A stretch of DNA of 64,000 nt from Flavobacterium sp. HJJ (lineage in GTDB: Bacteria; Bacteroidota; Bacteroidia; Flavobacteriales; Flavobacteriaceae): contig NZ_JADKPR010000002.1 in NCBI RefSeq assembly GCF_015351475.1, forward strand, positions 62,001 through 126,000, written 5' to 3'. The notes beneath the pieces are model-generated. The model was not told the origin of the DNA. It made no database searches and saw only the letters and a program-made list of their open reading frames with translations. This document shows, in pieces, positions 26,017 through 34,914 of the stretch. Each line of letters begins with the position of its first letter. The stretch's first letter is position 1. The translations under genes were made by a program, and so were the position numbers.

Positions 26017-26865
26017 TTAAAACAATTTCTCTTTCATTTTTTGCAGGCGATAATTGCGTATGAATTTTGCCTGTTCATTAGTAACCAACAAAGGAGTTTT
26101 TGCCGATTTTGCTTTCCAAAAACCTTGGATGTAATCGAGAAAAAGAAGTGGTTTTTTCTTCATCATTGCCAATTTTGCTGAAGCAATTGCAGTTATCCAG
26201 AAGCCATAGCCAAGTGTGTAAAATGCTTCACCTTGTTTGTAGCGCGCAGTTTTGTTGTAATTTGCACCCGTAGGTTTAAGATGTTTTACGTGCAAAGAAG
26301 CATCGGTAACAACCTTCCAATTGTAATATTTGCAAAGCAGTTCGTCAACCGTATCCCAGCCCATTGCAGGTTTTAATCCGCCAATTTGTTTAAAAGTTTC
26401 TTTTCGATATGCTTTCAGTGCGCCTCTGATGTGATCTTTGTCGGTTAGGTTTTCAAGAACCCAGTCGCCGTTTTTTTCGATATAGCAAAATCCGCCGGCC
26501 ATTCCGATTCGGTCATCCGATTCAAAATGTTTGATTACGGTTTCAAAATAATTAGAAGGAAAAATTAAATCGGCATCAATTTTTACGATTAAATCATAAT
26601 CTTCGTCCAAAGTTTCAAATCCTTTCTGAAAAGCCTGAATCACTTTACTTCCCGGTAAATGAATTGTTTCCGAAGTTTTATTTACCAGACTAATAAACGG
26701 ATTTTCTTTGGCGAAAGCCGAAACAATCTCCGCAGTTTTATCAGTAGAATTGTCATTTACTACAACAACTTTGGCCGGCAAAACGGTTTGATTTGCTAAA
26801 CTGTTTAAGGTTAGCTGAATGAAGGTTTCTTCGTTGTAGGTTGGAATAACTATGTAATAACGCAT
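26017..26865 (-). CDS. Glycosyltransferase family 2
   Basis: 282 residues. GT-A fold with YYIVIPTYNEETFIQLTLNSL at the N-terminus, VVVNDNSTDKT, then LIVKIDADLIFPSNYF (the DxD for metal/nucleotide sugar) near residue 95, MAGGFCYIEKNG and AMGWDTVDELL. There is no clear membrane helix. It transfers a sugar from a nucleotide donor to an unknown acceptor, likely surface glycan or lipid. An AT-rich inserted gene follows on the same strand. Confidence 0.9.
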   Translation of the reverse strand: MRYYIVIPTYNEETFIQLTLNSLANQTVLPAKVVVVNDNSTDKTAEIVSAFAKENPFISLVNKTSETIHLPGSKVIQAFQKGFETLDEDYDLIVKIDADLIFPSNYFETVIKHFESDDRIGMAGGFCYIEKNGDWVLENLTDKDHIRGALKAYRKETFKQIGGLKPAMGWDTVDELLCKYYNWKVVTDASLHVKHLKPTGANYNKTARYKQGEAFYTLGYGFWITAIASAKLAMMKKKPLLFLDYIQGFWKAKSAKTPLLVTNEQAKFIRNYRLQKMKEKLF

Positions 26866-26879
26866 AAGTAAGTCTTTTT

Positions 26880-27013
26880 TTCAACTCTATTTTGGCGATG
26901 TGGCGGATTAAGAAAGCGTAATCTTTCGGTTAATGACTTTTCCCAAGTACAAAAACCATCTTCAAATTAAGCCAAATCCCGCCATATTGCAACGGCGGTT
27001 GGGCGATGTTTTT
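26880..27013. other. Intergenic region with inverted repeats next to an inserted gene
   Basis: The 148-bp gap holds GCGATGTGGCGGATTAAG (about 26893) and its partial inverse TTAAGCCAAATCCCGCC, plus the hairpin CCGCC/GGCGG at 26979-26983 and 26994-26998. Such CGCC/GGCG palindromes often flank laterally gained genes in flavobacteria. No ORF or promoter box was found. Confidence 0.45.
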
Positions 27014-27718
27014 TTAATTCAGCGAATATCCAATTATTAAATTCAATGAATTAGTTTTAGCCTCTCCATCTCCCCAAATTTTATTTTTACTTGATTTAGC
27101 TAAACCTAGATTTTCTCTTATTTCTATAAAAATTGAGTTTCTTTCGTTTATTTCAATTGTTTTTCCGAATCCTATCGATAATCCAAAATCAGTTTTATTA
27201 TAACTATTTGTTGTTTCAGTCGTTTGTGATTCTTTGACTGATCTATTCAAATACAAACTTTCCACCAAATTTGATTTTAATAAATATCCAATAAATGGAC
27301 CACCATTTACAAAAAAACTATTTTTGTTGCTGAAATTATATTTTATCATTATTGGTAATACTAAATAGTCATGATTTCTTTTAGATCTCAATTCATCGAA
27401 TCCTCCAGAGATTGGATCGGGATTTACATTTACATTTATTGTTTCAAGCGTCGTTTTTGACTTTTGACTTTTTCGTTCATAATTAAATTCTAATTTTAAA
27501 CTCAATTTTTCTTTAATTTGATATTCAAAATTTAGTCCTCCCAAAAAAGCAAATGCAGGATTTTCAGAATAATAAGAACTAATATTAGCAGGGATATCAT
27601 AACCTCTAAAATTAGAATAATTTAATCCGCCTTGAATTCCAAATTTAATTTTTGAATTTTGTGAATAATTTAGTAATGAAATTAATAGAAATAAAATGCT
27701 CAAAAATAATTTTCTCAT
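27014..27718 (-). CDS. Outer membrane beta-barrel protein (PorT-like)
   Basis: 234 residues with a signal peptide (KLFLSILFLLISLLNYSQ). The start of the mature protein, SKIKFGIQGGLNYSNFRGYD, and alternating beta strands with the final SLNLIIGYSLN strand fit an eight-strand outer-membrane barrel of the PorT type. It is markedly AT-rich compared with its neighbours and lies between a glycosyltransferase and a methyltransferase, which suggests a recent gain. Function unknown. Confidence 0.8.
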   Translation of the reverse strand: MRKLFLSILFLLISLLNYSQNSKIKFGIQGGLNYSNFRGYDIPANISSYYSENPAFAFLGGLNFEYQIKEKLSLKLEFNYERKSQKSKTTLETINVNVNPDPISGGFDELRSKRNHDYLVLPIMIKYNFSNKNSFFVNGGPFIGYLLKSNLVESLYLNRSVKESQTTETTNSYNKTDFGLSIGFGKTIEINERNSIFIEIRENLGLAKSSKNKIWGDGEAKTNSLNLIIGYSLN

Positions 27719-27745
27719 AGTTTTGTTTTCTGTTTTTTAGTTTTG

Positions 27746-27769
27746 TTTTTACATTTTTTGATGTAAAAT
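27746..27769 (-). terminator. Hairpin after the methyltransferase gene
   Basis: TTTTACAT and ATGTAAAA arms around a short T-rich loop, just beyond the methyltransferase stop codon. It likely ends that minus-strand transcript, which supports the barrel gene being a separate unit. Confidence 0.6.
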
Positions 27770-27778
27770 ATCTCCCGA

Positions 27779-28300
27779 CTATTTTCTTTCTGCGTAAACT
27801 ATATAATATCTCGGCGTGAAAAATCGTAATAAGGGACGGAAACCAATTTTTTTAACCGGATGAGTAAATTTCTCTCTGTCAATGATTTTCCAGCCTGTTT
27901 TTTCTAATAACCAATCCAATTGCCAGTCTTCAAATTCATGATAATGTCTGTCCCACATATCAGTTTTACTACGGTAGGCAGAAGAAAACCAAAGGCGCAA
28001 TGGAATTGAAATTAATAATTTATCTGATTTTATTTCACTTAAAATAGTATACGGATTGAGCAGATGTTCAAAAATTTCAAAAGCAGTAACGACATCCTGC
28101 TTTCCTTCTGAAAAAACATTTTGATTCATGTCTAAATCTTCACCAGTGGTGTTTTTTACAGAATAGCCTTCTTCTTTCATAATTTTAGAAAAAGGATTGT
28201 CAACACCAAGATCTAATATGGTTTGCGAAGGAGATACATGTTTTTTTAAAAATTCTAAAGTATGCTTGAATCGTTTATTGGGAAATGTTTTTTCGTACAT
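27779..28300 (-). CDS. Class I SAM-dependent methyltransferase
   Basis: 173 residues, short. The fold is visible as LKKHVSPSQTILDLGVDNPFSKIM (modified motif I: DLGVDNP), VVTAFEIFEHLLNPYTILSEI (acidic loop and motif IV), LLISIPLRLWFSS and the end GWKIIDREKF. It uses SAM; the acceptor is unknown. The first half of the usual glycine-rich motif is degenerate, but the rest is intact, so it is probably active. A palindromic 5' region precedes it. Confidence 0.85.
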   Translation of the reverse strand: MYEKTFPNKRFKHTLEFLKKHVSPSQTILDLGVDNPFSKIMKEEGYSVKNTTGEDLDMNQNVFSEGKQDVVTAFEIFEHLLNPYTILSEIKSDKLLISIPLRLWFSSAYRSKTDMWDRHYHEFEDWQLDWLLEKTGWKIIDREKFTHPVKKIGFRPLLRFFTPRYYIVYAERK

Positions 28301-28316
28301 GATTTTAATTTTTGAC

Positions 28317-28346
28317 TACGCTTTTGCTTTAGCGTCTGCAAATATA
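28317..28346 (-). promoter_or_regulatory. Promoter box and palindromic leader of the methyltransferase gene
   Basis: TATATTTG (minus strand, 28346-28339) is an exact -7 box. Between it and the ATG at 28300 lies ACGCTAAAGCAAAAGCGT (28334-28317), an inverted repeat that would fold in the 5' leader. Confidence 0.6.
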
Positions 28347-28434
28347 AAGATTCTCTTTCTTATACTGTTTGTAATTTAATATTTGTCCCAATATTATTTG
28401 AGTTTAGAAATGTATTTTTTTATTTCTAAAACAA

Positions 28435-28467
28435 AAGCCCACTGCACTAAAAAAAGTGAGCGGGCTT
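28435..28467 (-). terminator. Terminator of the KASIII-like gene
   Basis: Arms AAGCCCACTGCACT and AGTGAGCGGGCTT, imperfect, around A-rich loop, with a T run on the minus strand beyond. Confidence 0.75.
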
Positions 28468-28490
28468 ACAAAAAACGTACAGGGGTAATC

Positions 28491-29549
28491 TTAATATCGA
28501 TAGACAAATGCATTAATATTCATACCAGCTCCTACCGAAGCAAAAATGACAATGTCACCTTTGTTTATTTCCTGATCTTCAATTTGTCCTCTAATCAGCA
28601 GGTCAAAAAGGGTGGGAACGGTTGCTACACTGCTGTTTCCTAATTCATGGATGCACATTGGCATAATATTTTTTGGAGGAGTCTGCCCGTGCAATTTGTA
28701 AAAACGGTGAATGATGGCTTCGTCCATTTTCTCATTAGCCTGATGAATCAGAATTTTTTTGACATCCTCAATAGCAATTCCGCTCTTTTCTAAACAGCTT
28801 TTCATCGCTGCTGGAACCTGACTTAGTGCAAATTCATATATTTTACGGCCATACATTTTGATGTATTTAGTGTCCGGATCTAACTCTGGATTGTATGATT
28901 TTCCGAAGAAAAGGAAATTAGCTTCTTCAGCAGCATAAGTTGCGCTTTCATAAGACAGCATTCCAGCTTCATCATCAGAGGCTTCTATAATCGAAGCACC
29001 AGCGCCGTCAGAGTAAATCATCGAATCTCTATCGTGGGCATCAACTACTCTGGATAAAGTTTCGCCTCCTATAACAAGACATTTTTTTGCCATGCCCGAT
29101 TTTATAAAAGCATTGGCCTGCAGTACGCCTTCAATCCATCCAGGACAGCCAAAAAGAATATCGTAAGCGACACACCTTGGGTTTTTAATCTGTAATTTAT
29201 GTTTAACTCTTGTTGCAAGACTTGGTATAATATCGGATTGGTTTGTTCCGTATTTTACATCACCAAAGTTATGTGCAAAAATGATATAATCTAATGTTTC
29301 TGGATCTACGCCTGCATTTTCAATTGCTTTTTGAGAAGCAAAAAAAGCTAAATCAGAAGAGGTATAATGATCCTCGGCATACCTTCTTTTTTCGATACCG
29401 GTAATGCTTTTGAATTTGTTAATTACAACTTCATTTGGGTAAGCAAATGGAGAACCGTCTTCATTAAGGAAAACATGTTCGCTAAAATCAGTATTGCTAA
29501 TTTTTTTCTCAGGAATATAGCTTCCTATACCAGTTATTTTTATTTTCAT
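28491..29549 (-). CDS. 3-oxoacyl-ACP synthase III family protein
   Basis: 352 residues. Thiolase fold with the Cys-His-Asn triad visible: Cys in ILFGCPGWIEGVLQA (about residue 134), His in KILIHQANEKMDEA and Asn in HELGNSSVATVPT. MKIKITGIGSYIPEKKISN and IGGETLSRVVDAHDRDSM are further family parts. It is FabH-like and condenses acyl-CoA with malonyl-ACP, but the ~20 extra residues and lack of an adjacent fab cluster suggest a specialised substrate. Single-gene transcript. Confidence 0.88.
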   Translation of the reverse strand: MKIKITGIGSYIPEKKISNTDFSEHVFLNEDGSPFAYPNEVVINKFKSITGIEKRRYAEDHYTSSDLAFFASQKAIENAGVDPETLDYIIFAHNFGDVKYGTNQSDIIPSLATRVKHKLQIKNPRCVAYDILFGCPGWIEGVLQANAFIKSGMAKKCLVIGGETLSRVVDAHDRDSMIYSDGAGASIIEASDDEAGMLSYESATYAAEEANFLFFGKSYNPELDPDTKYIKMYGRKIYEFALSQVPAAMKSCLEKSGIAIEDVKKILIHQANEKMDEAIIHRFYKLHGQTPPKNIMPMCIHELGNSSVATVPTLFDLLIRGQIEDQEINKGDIVIFASVGAGMNINAFVYRY

Positions 29550-29904
29550 TTTGATAATTTCCAGAATAAATTTTGGCTAAATTAATTATAATAAATGTAT
29601 AATAGTTAATATATTTATTATGCATGCATATAATTATGGAATAATAAATATATGGCAAAAATATTGAATATTTTTTAATGAAAATGATTAAATAATGCGT
29701 TTTATTCTTAGAATAGGTATAAATAACAAACAGAGTTCTTTTTGTTATAAAGTTGTTTTTTGTTGTTTTAAAAGGATAAATATCATTTTATTTTAACTAA
29801 AAAATGCGTGGTTTTTATTATTTAGCAAAACCAATTGATACCTATCGCAGTAATTCGAAAACGTTTTTAATAAATTTAAAAATAAATATTTGACTATAAT
29901 AAAG
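29550..29904. other. AT-rich intergenic region, upstream of KASIII gene
   Basis: About 355 bp with no ORF, no clear TAnnTTTG on the minus strand close to the start, and no hairpin except the gcvP terminator at its end. Presumably holds the KASIII promoter, which I cannot locate. Confidence 0.6.
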
Positions 29905-29933
29905 AACCCTTTCAGTTTGTAGCTGAAAGGGTT
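29905..29933 (-). terminator. Terminator of gcvP
   Basis: Perfect arms AACCCTTTCAG (29905-29915) and CTGAAAGGGTT (29923-29933), 7-nt loop, right after the gcvP stop on its downstream side. Confidence 0.88.
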
Positions 29934-29960
29934 TTGTATAATCTAAAATCTGCTGAAATT

Positions 29961-32810
29961 CTAGCTCTCCATGTATGCTTCAATCGGCGCACAGCTGCAA
30001 ACCAGATTTCTGTCTCCGTAAGCATCGTCAATACGACGTACAGACGGCCAGAATTTGTTGTCAGCGATGTAATCCAAAGGATAAGCTGCTTTCTCTCTGG
30101 TGTATGGTAAATCCCAAGAATCAGAAGTTAACATCGCCAAAGTATGAGGAGCATTTTTCAATGGATTGTTTTTGTCTTCAGCAGTTGCTTCTTCAATTTC
30201 CTGTCTGATAGCAATCAAAGCGTCGCAGAAACGGTCTAATTCGGCTAAATCTTCAGATTCAGTAGGTTCGATCATTAGTGTTCCGGCAACTGGGAAAGAA
30301 ACCGTTGGAGCGTGGAAACCGTAGTCCATTAGACGTTTTGCGATATCGCCAACTTCGATTCCGTTTTGTTTGAATGCACGGCAATCCAAAATCATTTCGT
30401 GGGCAGCTCTTCCGCACTCACCAGTGTAAAGAATTGGATAGTGTCCTTCAAAACGTGCTTTCATATAGTTAGCATTCAAGATTGCATGTTCAGTAGCACT
30501 TTTTAATCCTTCAGCTCCCATCATTGTAATGTAACCGTAAGAAATTAAACAAACCAAAGCAGATCCATAAGGAGCAGATGAAATTGCTGTAATTGCCTGC
30601 TCGCCGCCAACATTTAAGATTGGGTTTGTTGGCAGGAACGGAACTAATTTTTCGTTCACACAAATTGGTCCAACACCAGGTCCGCCACCTCCGTGAGGAA
30701 TAGCGAATGTTTTGTGTAAGTTTAAGTGACAAACGTCAGCACCGATAGTCGCAGGGTTTGTTAAACCTACTTGTGCATTCATATTGGCACCGTCCATGTA
30801 AACCAATCCGCCGTTATCGTGGATTAATTTTGTGATTTCGATAATTGAAGATTCGAAAACTCCATGAGTAGAAGGATACGTTACCATCAAACAAGATAAA
30901 TCATCTTTGTGTTCAATCGCTTTTTCTCTTAAATCTTCTACGTCAATATTTCCTTCCGGAGTCGTTTTAGTCACAATGATTTTCATTCCGGCCATCGCTG
31001 CAGAAGCAGGATTTGTTCCGTGAGCCGATGAAGGAATCAAACATACATTACGGTGACCATCGTTTCTAGAAAGGTGGTAAGCACGAATTGCCATTAAACC
31101 AGCATATTCTCCCTGAGCTCCCGAGTTTGGCTGTAAAGTTGTTCCGGCAAAACCAGTAATTACATTTAACTGCTGCTCTAATTTTTTAAGCATTGTAAGG
31201 TAACCTTCAACTTGATTAACTGGTGCAAATGGGTGAATGCTGTTCCAGTTTGGCATTGATAAAGGCAGCATTTCAGAAGCTGCGTTTAATTTCATCGTAC
31301 AAGAACCTAACGAAATCATCGAGTGATTCAATGATAAATCTTTACGTTCCAATTTTTTGATATAACGCATTAACTGACTTTCTGAATGATGATTGTTGAA
31401 AACATCATGCGTTAAGAAAGTAGATGTTCTTTTTAATGAAGCCGGTAACTGACTTCTTTCACTTAATTCTGAAACTGTGAAAGTTTCTTTTCCTAAAGCT
31501 TCAGCAAAAATCGCAATAATTTGGTTGATGTCTGTAACTGAAGTCGTTTCGTTAAATGAAATCGAAATGCTGTCGGCATCAGGATAAAAGAAGTTTACTT
31601 TGTTTTTCTCCGCTGTGGCTTTTACTTTTTGAGCGTCTGCTTTTACTAAAATAGTATCAAAGTAAGCTGTATTGGTTTGGTAAACTCCTAATTTATTTAA
31701 AGCTTCAGCAGCCGTAACTGCCGATGCGTGAACTTTGTTTGCAATATATTTTAAACCTTTTGGTCCGTGGTAAACTGCGTACATTCCGGCCATAACTGCT
31801 AATAAAACCTGAGCAGTGCAAATGTTCGAAGTTGCTTTTTCACGTTTGATGTGCTGTTCGCGAGTTCCTAAAGCCATACGTAAAGCACGGTTTCCGTTTG
31901 CATCAACAGAAACTCCGATGATACGGCCCGGCATAGATCTTTTGTATTCGTCTTTTGTTGCAAAATAAGCTGCGTGAGGACCACCGTAACCCATTGGTAC
32001 ACCAAAACGCTGTGTAGTTCCAACAACAACCGCAGCTCCCATTTCTCCTGGAGAAGTTAAAGTCGCTAATGATAAAATGTCAGCGGCAAACGCAACTTTA
32101 ATTTCATTTTCTTTTGCTTTAGCAACAAAAGCGCCGTAATCGTTTACCTGACCATATTTTCCTGGGTATTGTAAAATCGCTCCGAAGAACTCATTTGAAA
32201 AATCAAAATTTTCGTGATTTCCAACAACTAATTCAATTCCGATTGGAGTGGAACGAGTCTGCAGTACAGATAAAGTTTGAGGTAAAATTTCTTCAGAAAC
32301 GAAGAATTTGTGCGTATTGTTTTTCTTTTGATCGCGAGTACGAACATCAAATAATAACGCCATAGCTTCTGCAGCAGCCGTTCCTTCATCAAGTAAAGAA
32401 GCGTTTGCGATTTCCATTCCAGTTAATTCGATAACGGTAGTCTGGAAATTTAAAATAGCTTCAAGACGGCCTTGAGCAATTTCTGCCTGATAAGGAGTAT
32501 AAGCTGTATACCATCCTGGGTTTTCAAAAATGTTTCTTTGAATAGGAGCCGGAACGATAGTTGGGTGATAACCCAAACCAATATATGATTTAAATGTTTT
32601 GTTTTTCTTCCCTAATTCGCGAATATGATTTGCAAATTCGAATTCTGTCATTGCAGGATCTAAATTCAACGGTGCTTTTAAACGAATGTCGTCAGGAAGG
32701 GTTTCGTAAACAAGTTGTTCGATCGATTCAACTCCAATGGTTTGTAACATGTGTTGAAGATCTGTTTCTCTTGGACCAATGTGTCTTAAAGCAAAAGCAT
32801 CTGTTTTCAT
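29961..32810 (-). CDS. gcvP: Glycine dehydrogenase (decarboxylating), P protein
   Basis: 949 residues, the single-chain form. The PLP enzyme of the glycine cleavage system decarboxylates glycine and passes the methylamine to lipoyl-H protein. The start AFALRHIGPRETDLQHML and YHPTIVPAPIQRNIFENP are standard. The PLP lysine lies in HLNLHKTFAIPHGGGGPG. Both half-domains (about 1-450 and 460-949) are present with no break. No glycine riboswitch-like structure is evident upstream in the 220-bp gap shared with the divergent gene. Confidence 0.96.
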   Translation of the reverse strand: MKTDAFALRHIGPRETDLQHMLQTIGVESIEQLVYETLPDDIRLKAPLNLDPAMTEFEFANHIRELGKKNKTFKSYIGLGYHPTIVPAPIQRNIFENPGWYTAYTPYQAEIAQGRLEAILNFQTTVIELTGMEIANASLLDEGTAAAEAMALLFDVRTRDQKKNNTHKFFVSEEILPQTLSVLQTRSTPIGIELVVGNHENFDFSNEFFGAILQYPGKYGQVNDYGAFVAKAKENEIKVAFAADILSLATLTSPGEMGAAVVVGTTQRFGVPMGYGGPHAAYFATKDEYKRSMPGRIIGVSVDANGNRALRMALGTREQHIKREKATSNICTAQVLLAVMAGMYAVYHGPKGLKYIANKVHASAVTAAEALNKLGVYQTNTAYFDTILVKADAQKVKATAEKNKVNFFYPDADSISISFNETTSVTDINQIIAIFAEALGKETFTVSELSERSQLPASLKRTSTFLTHDVFNNHHSESQLMRYIKKLERKDLSLNHSMISLGSCTMKLNAASEMLPLSMPNWNSIHPFAPVNQVEGYLTMLKKLEQQLNVITGFAGTTLQPNSGAQGEYAGLMAIRAYHLSRNDGHRNVCLIPSSAHGTNPASAAMAGMKIIVTKTTPEGNIDVEDLREKAIEHKDDLSCLMVTYPSTHGVFESSIIEITKLIHDNGGLVYMDGANMNAQVGLTNPATIGADVCHLNLHKTFAIPHGGGGPGVGPICVNEKLVPFLPTNPILNVGGEQAITAISSAPYGSALVCLISYGYITMMGAEGLKSATEHAILNANYMKARFEGHYPILYTGECGRAAHEMILDCRAFKQNGIEVGDIAKRLMDYGFHAPTVSFPVAGTLMIEPTESEDLAELDRFCDALIAIRQEIEEATAEDKNNPLKNAPHTLAMLTSDSWDLPYTREKAAYPLDYIADNKFWPSVRRIDDAYGDRNLVCSCAPIEAYMES

Positions 32811-33030
32811 TTGTAGCTATCTATTTTTAAAAAAGAAATGTAATCTGCAAAGTATATTCTTCATTTGAATTAAGTTTATACCAAGATTATTACATTTTAC
32901 AGTAAATGTGTTGTTTTTTTGTGGCGCAAAATTAAGTATTATTAATAATTTAATGGGTATTTTTAACTTCAATTTTTGTGAAATTTATAACTAAAGAGTT
33001 GATTTGTTAATAATTAATTATATTTACGAA

Positions 33031-33843
33031 ATGAAGCTATTGAAACAGCTATTAAATTTTTACCTGAACAGCAGTATTCATGTGGCTTTGTCCTGTTATG
33101 CACTGGTGCGGATTACGTTTCATGTGTTTCATATTCAGTACGATAATCCGATGGCTTTATTTGTTTTTTTTGGAACAATTGTAGGGTATAATTTTGTTAA
33201 ATATGATGCCTTGGTCCGGGTGAAGAAAAAACCGATTGGGAATTTATTGAAGATTATTGCTCTTTGTAGTTTGATTTCGATTGTTTTGGTTGGATATTAT
33301 TTTTTTCAGTTAAAACGGATTACTCAGATAGTTTCGTTCGGAATTCTGGCTATTACAGCATTATACACACTTCCTTTTTTCCCTAACAGGAGTAATGCCC
33401 GAAACTGGGCTGGTGTAAAAATTTATATAGTATCTCTTTGTTGGGTGGGAGCGACTTTGGTTTTACCTTTAATAAATGCCGAAATCCCGTTTACATCTGA
33501 TTTTTTCATAAAATGCATTCAGCGGTTTATTCTAGTTTTCGTACTGATTTTGGTTTTTGAAATTATTGATTTGGCCAATGATGATCCGCATTTAAAGACC
33601 GTTCCGCAGATGATTGGTGTAAAAAAGACGAAACTTTTAGGTTTTTTATTGTTGATACCTTTTTGGTTTTTGGAAATTTTTATATCAACATTCAATTATC
33701 ATGATGCTTTGATAAATCTTGTTATGGTGGTTATACTAATGCTTTTTATTGCATTTGCAAATCCAAACCGCTCCAAATATTACACTTCATTTTGGGTCGA
33801 AGCAGTGCCTGTTTTTTGGTGGCTGATGCTGGCTTATAATTAG
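33031..33843 (+). CDS. UbiA-like multi-pass membrane protein
   Basis: 270 residues from ATG 33031 (a preceding ATG at 33004 would add nine residues). It has about eight membrane helices. It resembles the flavobacterial UbiA-type prenyltransferase relatives in topology, with FEIIDLANDDPHLKTVPQMIG as an aspartate-rich loop and VKKTKLLGFLLL. The classic NDxxDxxxD motif is not clear, so catalytic function is uncertain. Divergent from gcvP. Confidence 0.65.
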   Translation: MKLLKQLLNFYLNSSIHVALSCYALVRITFHVFHIQYDNPMALFVFFGTIVGYNFVKYDALVRVKKKPIGNLLKIIALCSLISIVLVGYYFFQLKRITQIVSFGILAITALYTLPFFPNRSNARNWAGVKIYIVSLCWVGATLVLPLINAEIPFTSDFFIKCIQRFILVFVLILVFEIIDLANDDPHLKTVPQMIGVKKTKLLGFLLLIPFWFLEIFISTFNYHDALINLVMVVILMLFIAFANPNRSKYYTSFWVEAVPVFWWLMLAYN

Positions 33844-33882
33844 AAAAATAATAATTACTGTTTATATAATCCTAATCAGGGT

Positions 33883-34067
33883 CACGGCATTCGCATTTAA
33901 AAAAAGATAAACACGAATTTCACCAATTAACACTAATTCTTATCAAAATTGAAATCAAATTTTACAACTTTTTACAGTTTCGAATATTTTGTGTAATTAA
34001 ACAGCAATCTTAAATTCGTGCAGATTAGTGTAATTCGTGTCAGAAACTTTTAAAAGCGAATGCCGTG
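33883..34067 (+). repeat. 185-bp dispersed repeat with 12-bp terminal inverted repeats, copy A
   Basis: Ends CACGGCATTCGC (33883-33894) and GCGAATGCCGTG (34056-34067) are perfect inverses. The inside is a loose palindrome: ACACGAATTTCACCAATTAA near the left is mirrored by TTAGTGTAATTCGTGT at the right. An inverted copy is at 51204-51375, about 90 % alike by eye. There is no ORF, so it could be a non-autonomous element or a folded RNA. A 9-bp direct repeat AATCAGGGT lies at 33874-33882 and 34073-34081. Confidence 0.75.
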
Positions 34068-34129
34068 CCGTGAATCAGGGTATTCGCTTTAAAACTTTTA
34101 AATTCTATATACCCAAAGTATAAAAAAAT

Positions 34130-34240
34130 GGCACACAGATGACAAGGATATAACGGATCTTGCACAGATTCCAGCTAAATTCTTAACGGATTTGTTAAAA
34201 AATCTGTTCTAATCTGTTTTATGCATGGAATCCGTGGCTA
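34130..34240. repeat. Palindromic 'CACAGAT/ATCTGT' intergenic repeat
   Basis: GGCACACAGATGACAAGGAT ... GCACAGATTCC on the left faces AATCTGTTCTAATCTG ... GGAATCCGTGGCTA on the right, forming a long imperfect inverted repeat. Common type of flavobacterial intergenic repeat (from memory); no coding content. Confidence 0.55.
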
Positions 34241-34315
34241 ATTTAACTGTTTTACAAAATGATAAAGCAATATTTATTTTTAAAAGAGAATGTCTTGAAT
34301 CCTAACTTTTATTCT

Positions 34316-34378
34316 CTTGTGCTATAAATATAGTGTCTTGTGCTAAAAATATACGAACTTGTGCATTGTATTTTGAGA
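34316..34378 (+). repeat. Three CTTGTGC units at exact 21-bp spacing
   Basis: CTTGTGC occurs at 34316, 34337 and 34358, each followed by an AT-rich 14-bp filler (TATAAATATAGTGT, TAAAAATATACGAA, ATTGTATTTTGAGA). 21 bp equals two DNA turns, so the sites face the same side. About 550 bp before the small gene at 34915. Possibly an operator array. Confidence 0.6.
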
Positions 34379-34914
34379 TTTAAAGCTTTTTTAATTTCTT
34401 TTGTTTAGAATTTAGTTAGGATCATTGTAATAGCATCGTATTGAAATCAAATTATATAACAATTTGATTTTAAGTGTTTTTTGTGAAATTGATACTTTTA
34501 ACTTTCCGAATTACTTAAATGTTTGGATGGTCAAAAAATAGATTTGTTCTTATAAAGATTTTTTTTAGTAATATCTTCATTTATAATAGAAAACTCTTTT
34601 GAACTAAATTGTAAATTTGAGTTTAATCACTAAAAACGTAAAGTTGTGGAAAGAAAAAAAGTAAAGTGTTGTATTCCTAGTTTAATCTTTGGATTTATTT
34701 ATATAGTGAATACGCAGTATCTTATCACAAATTCCAGAAAAAATTTTGCAGGATAAAATTTTGTTTCGTTTTTGGAAGATTAAGTAGATTACACAATATG
34801 GATTTATAAGCAATAATTGAATTCTAAAATAGACTTTTTTCACAACATCATAGATAAATTTCACAATCAAATTAAATAGTATTTCATTTTTTTTAAATTA
34901 AAAAACAAATTATT
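34379..34914. other. AT-rich intergenic region before the orphan small gene
   Basis: About 535 bp, very AT-rich. A short inverted repeat AATCAAATT...AATTTGATT lies near 34445-34472. No convincing ORF: a minus-strand frame at 34682-34870 has composition expected by chance. No copy of the leader found before the genes at 38345, 39360 and 41739. Confidence 0.55.

Noticed and set aside
28383..28643. 86-residue plus-strand frame
   Set aside because: It overlaps the 3' end of the KASIII-like gene and its terminator; the translation looks random.
29975..30208. Plus-strand frame inside gcvP
   Set aside because: Antisense shadow of a clear 949-residue gene.
32811..33030. Glycine riboswitch before gcvP
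   Set aside because: No tandem aptamer-like structure is visible in the 220-bp gap.
34682..34870. 62-residue minus-strand frame in the large gap
   Set aside because: Low-complexity AT-rich translation, no promoter or homology sign, and nothing else on that strand nearby.
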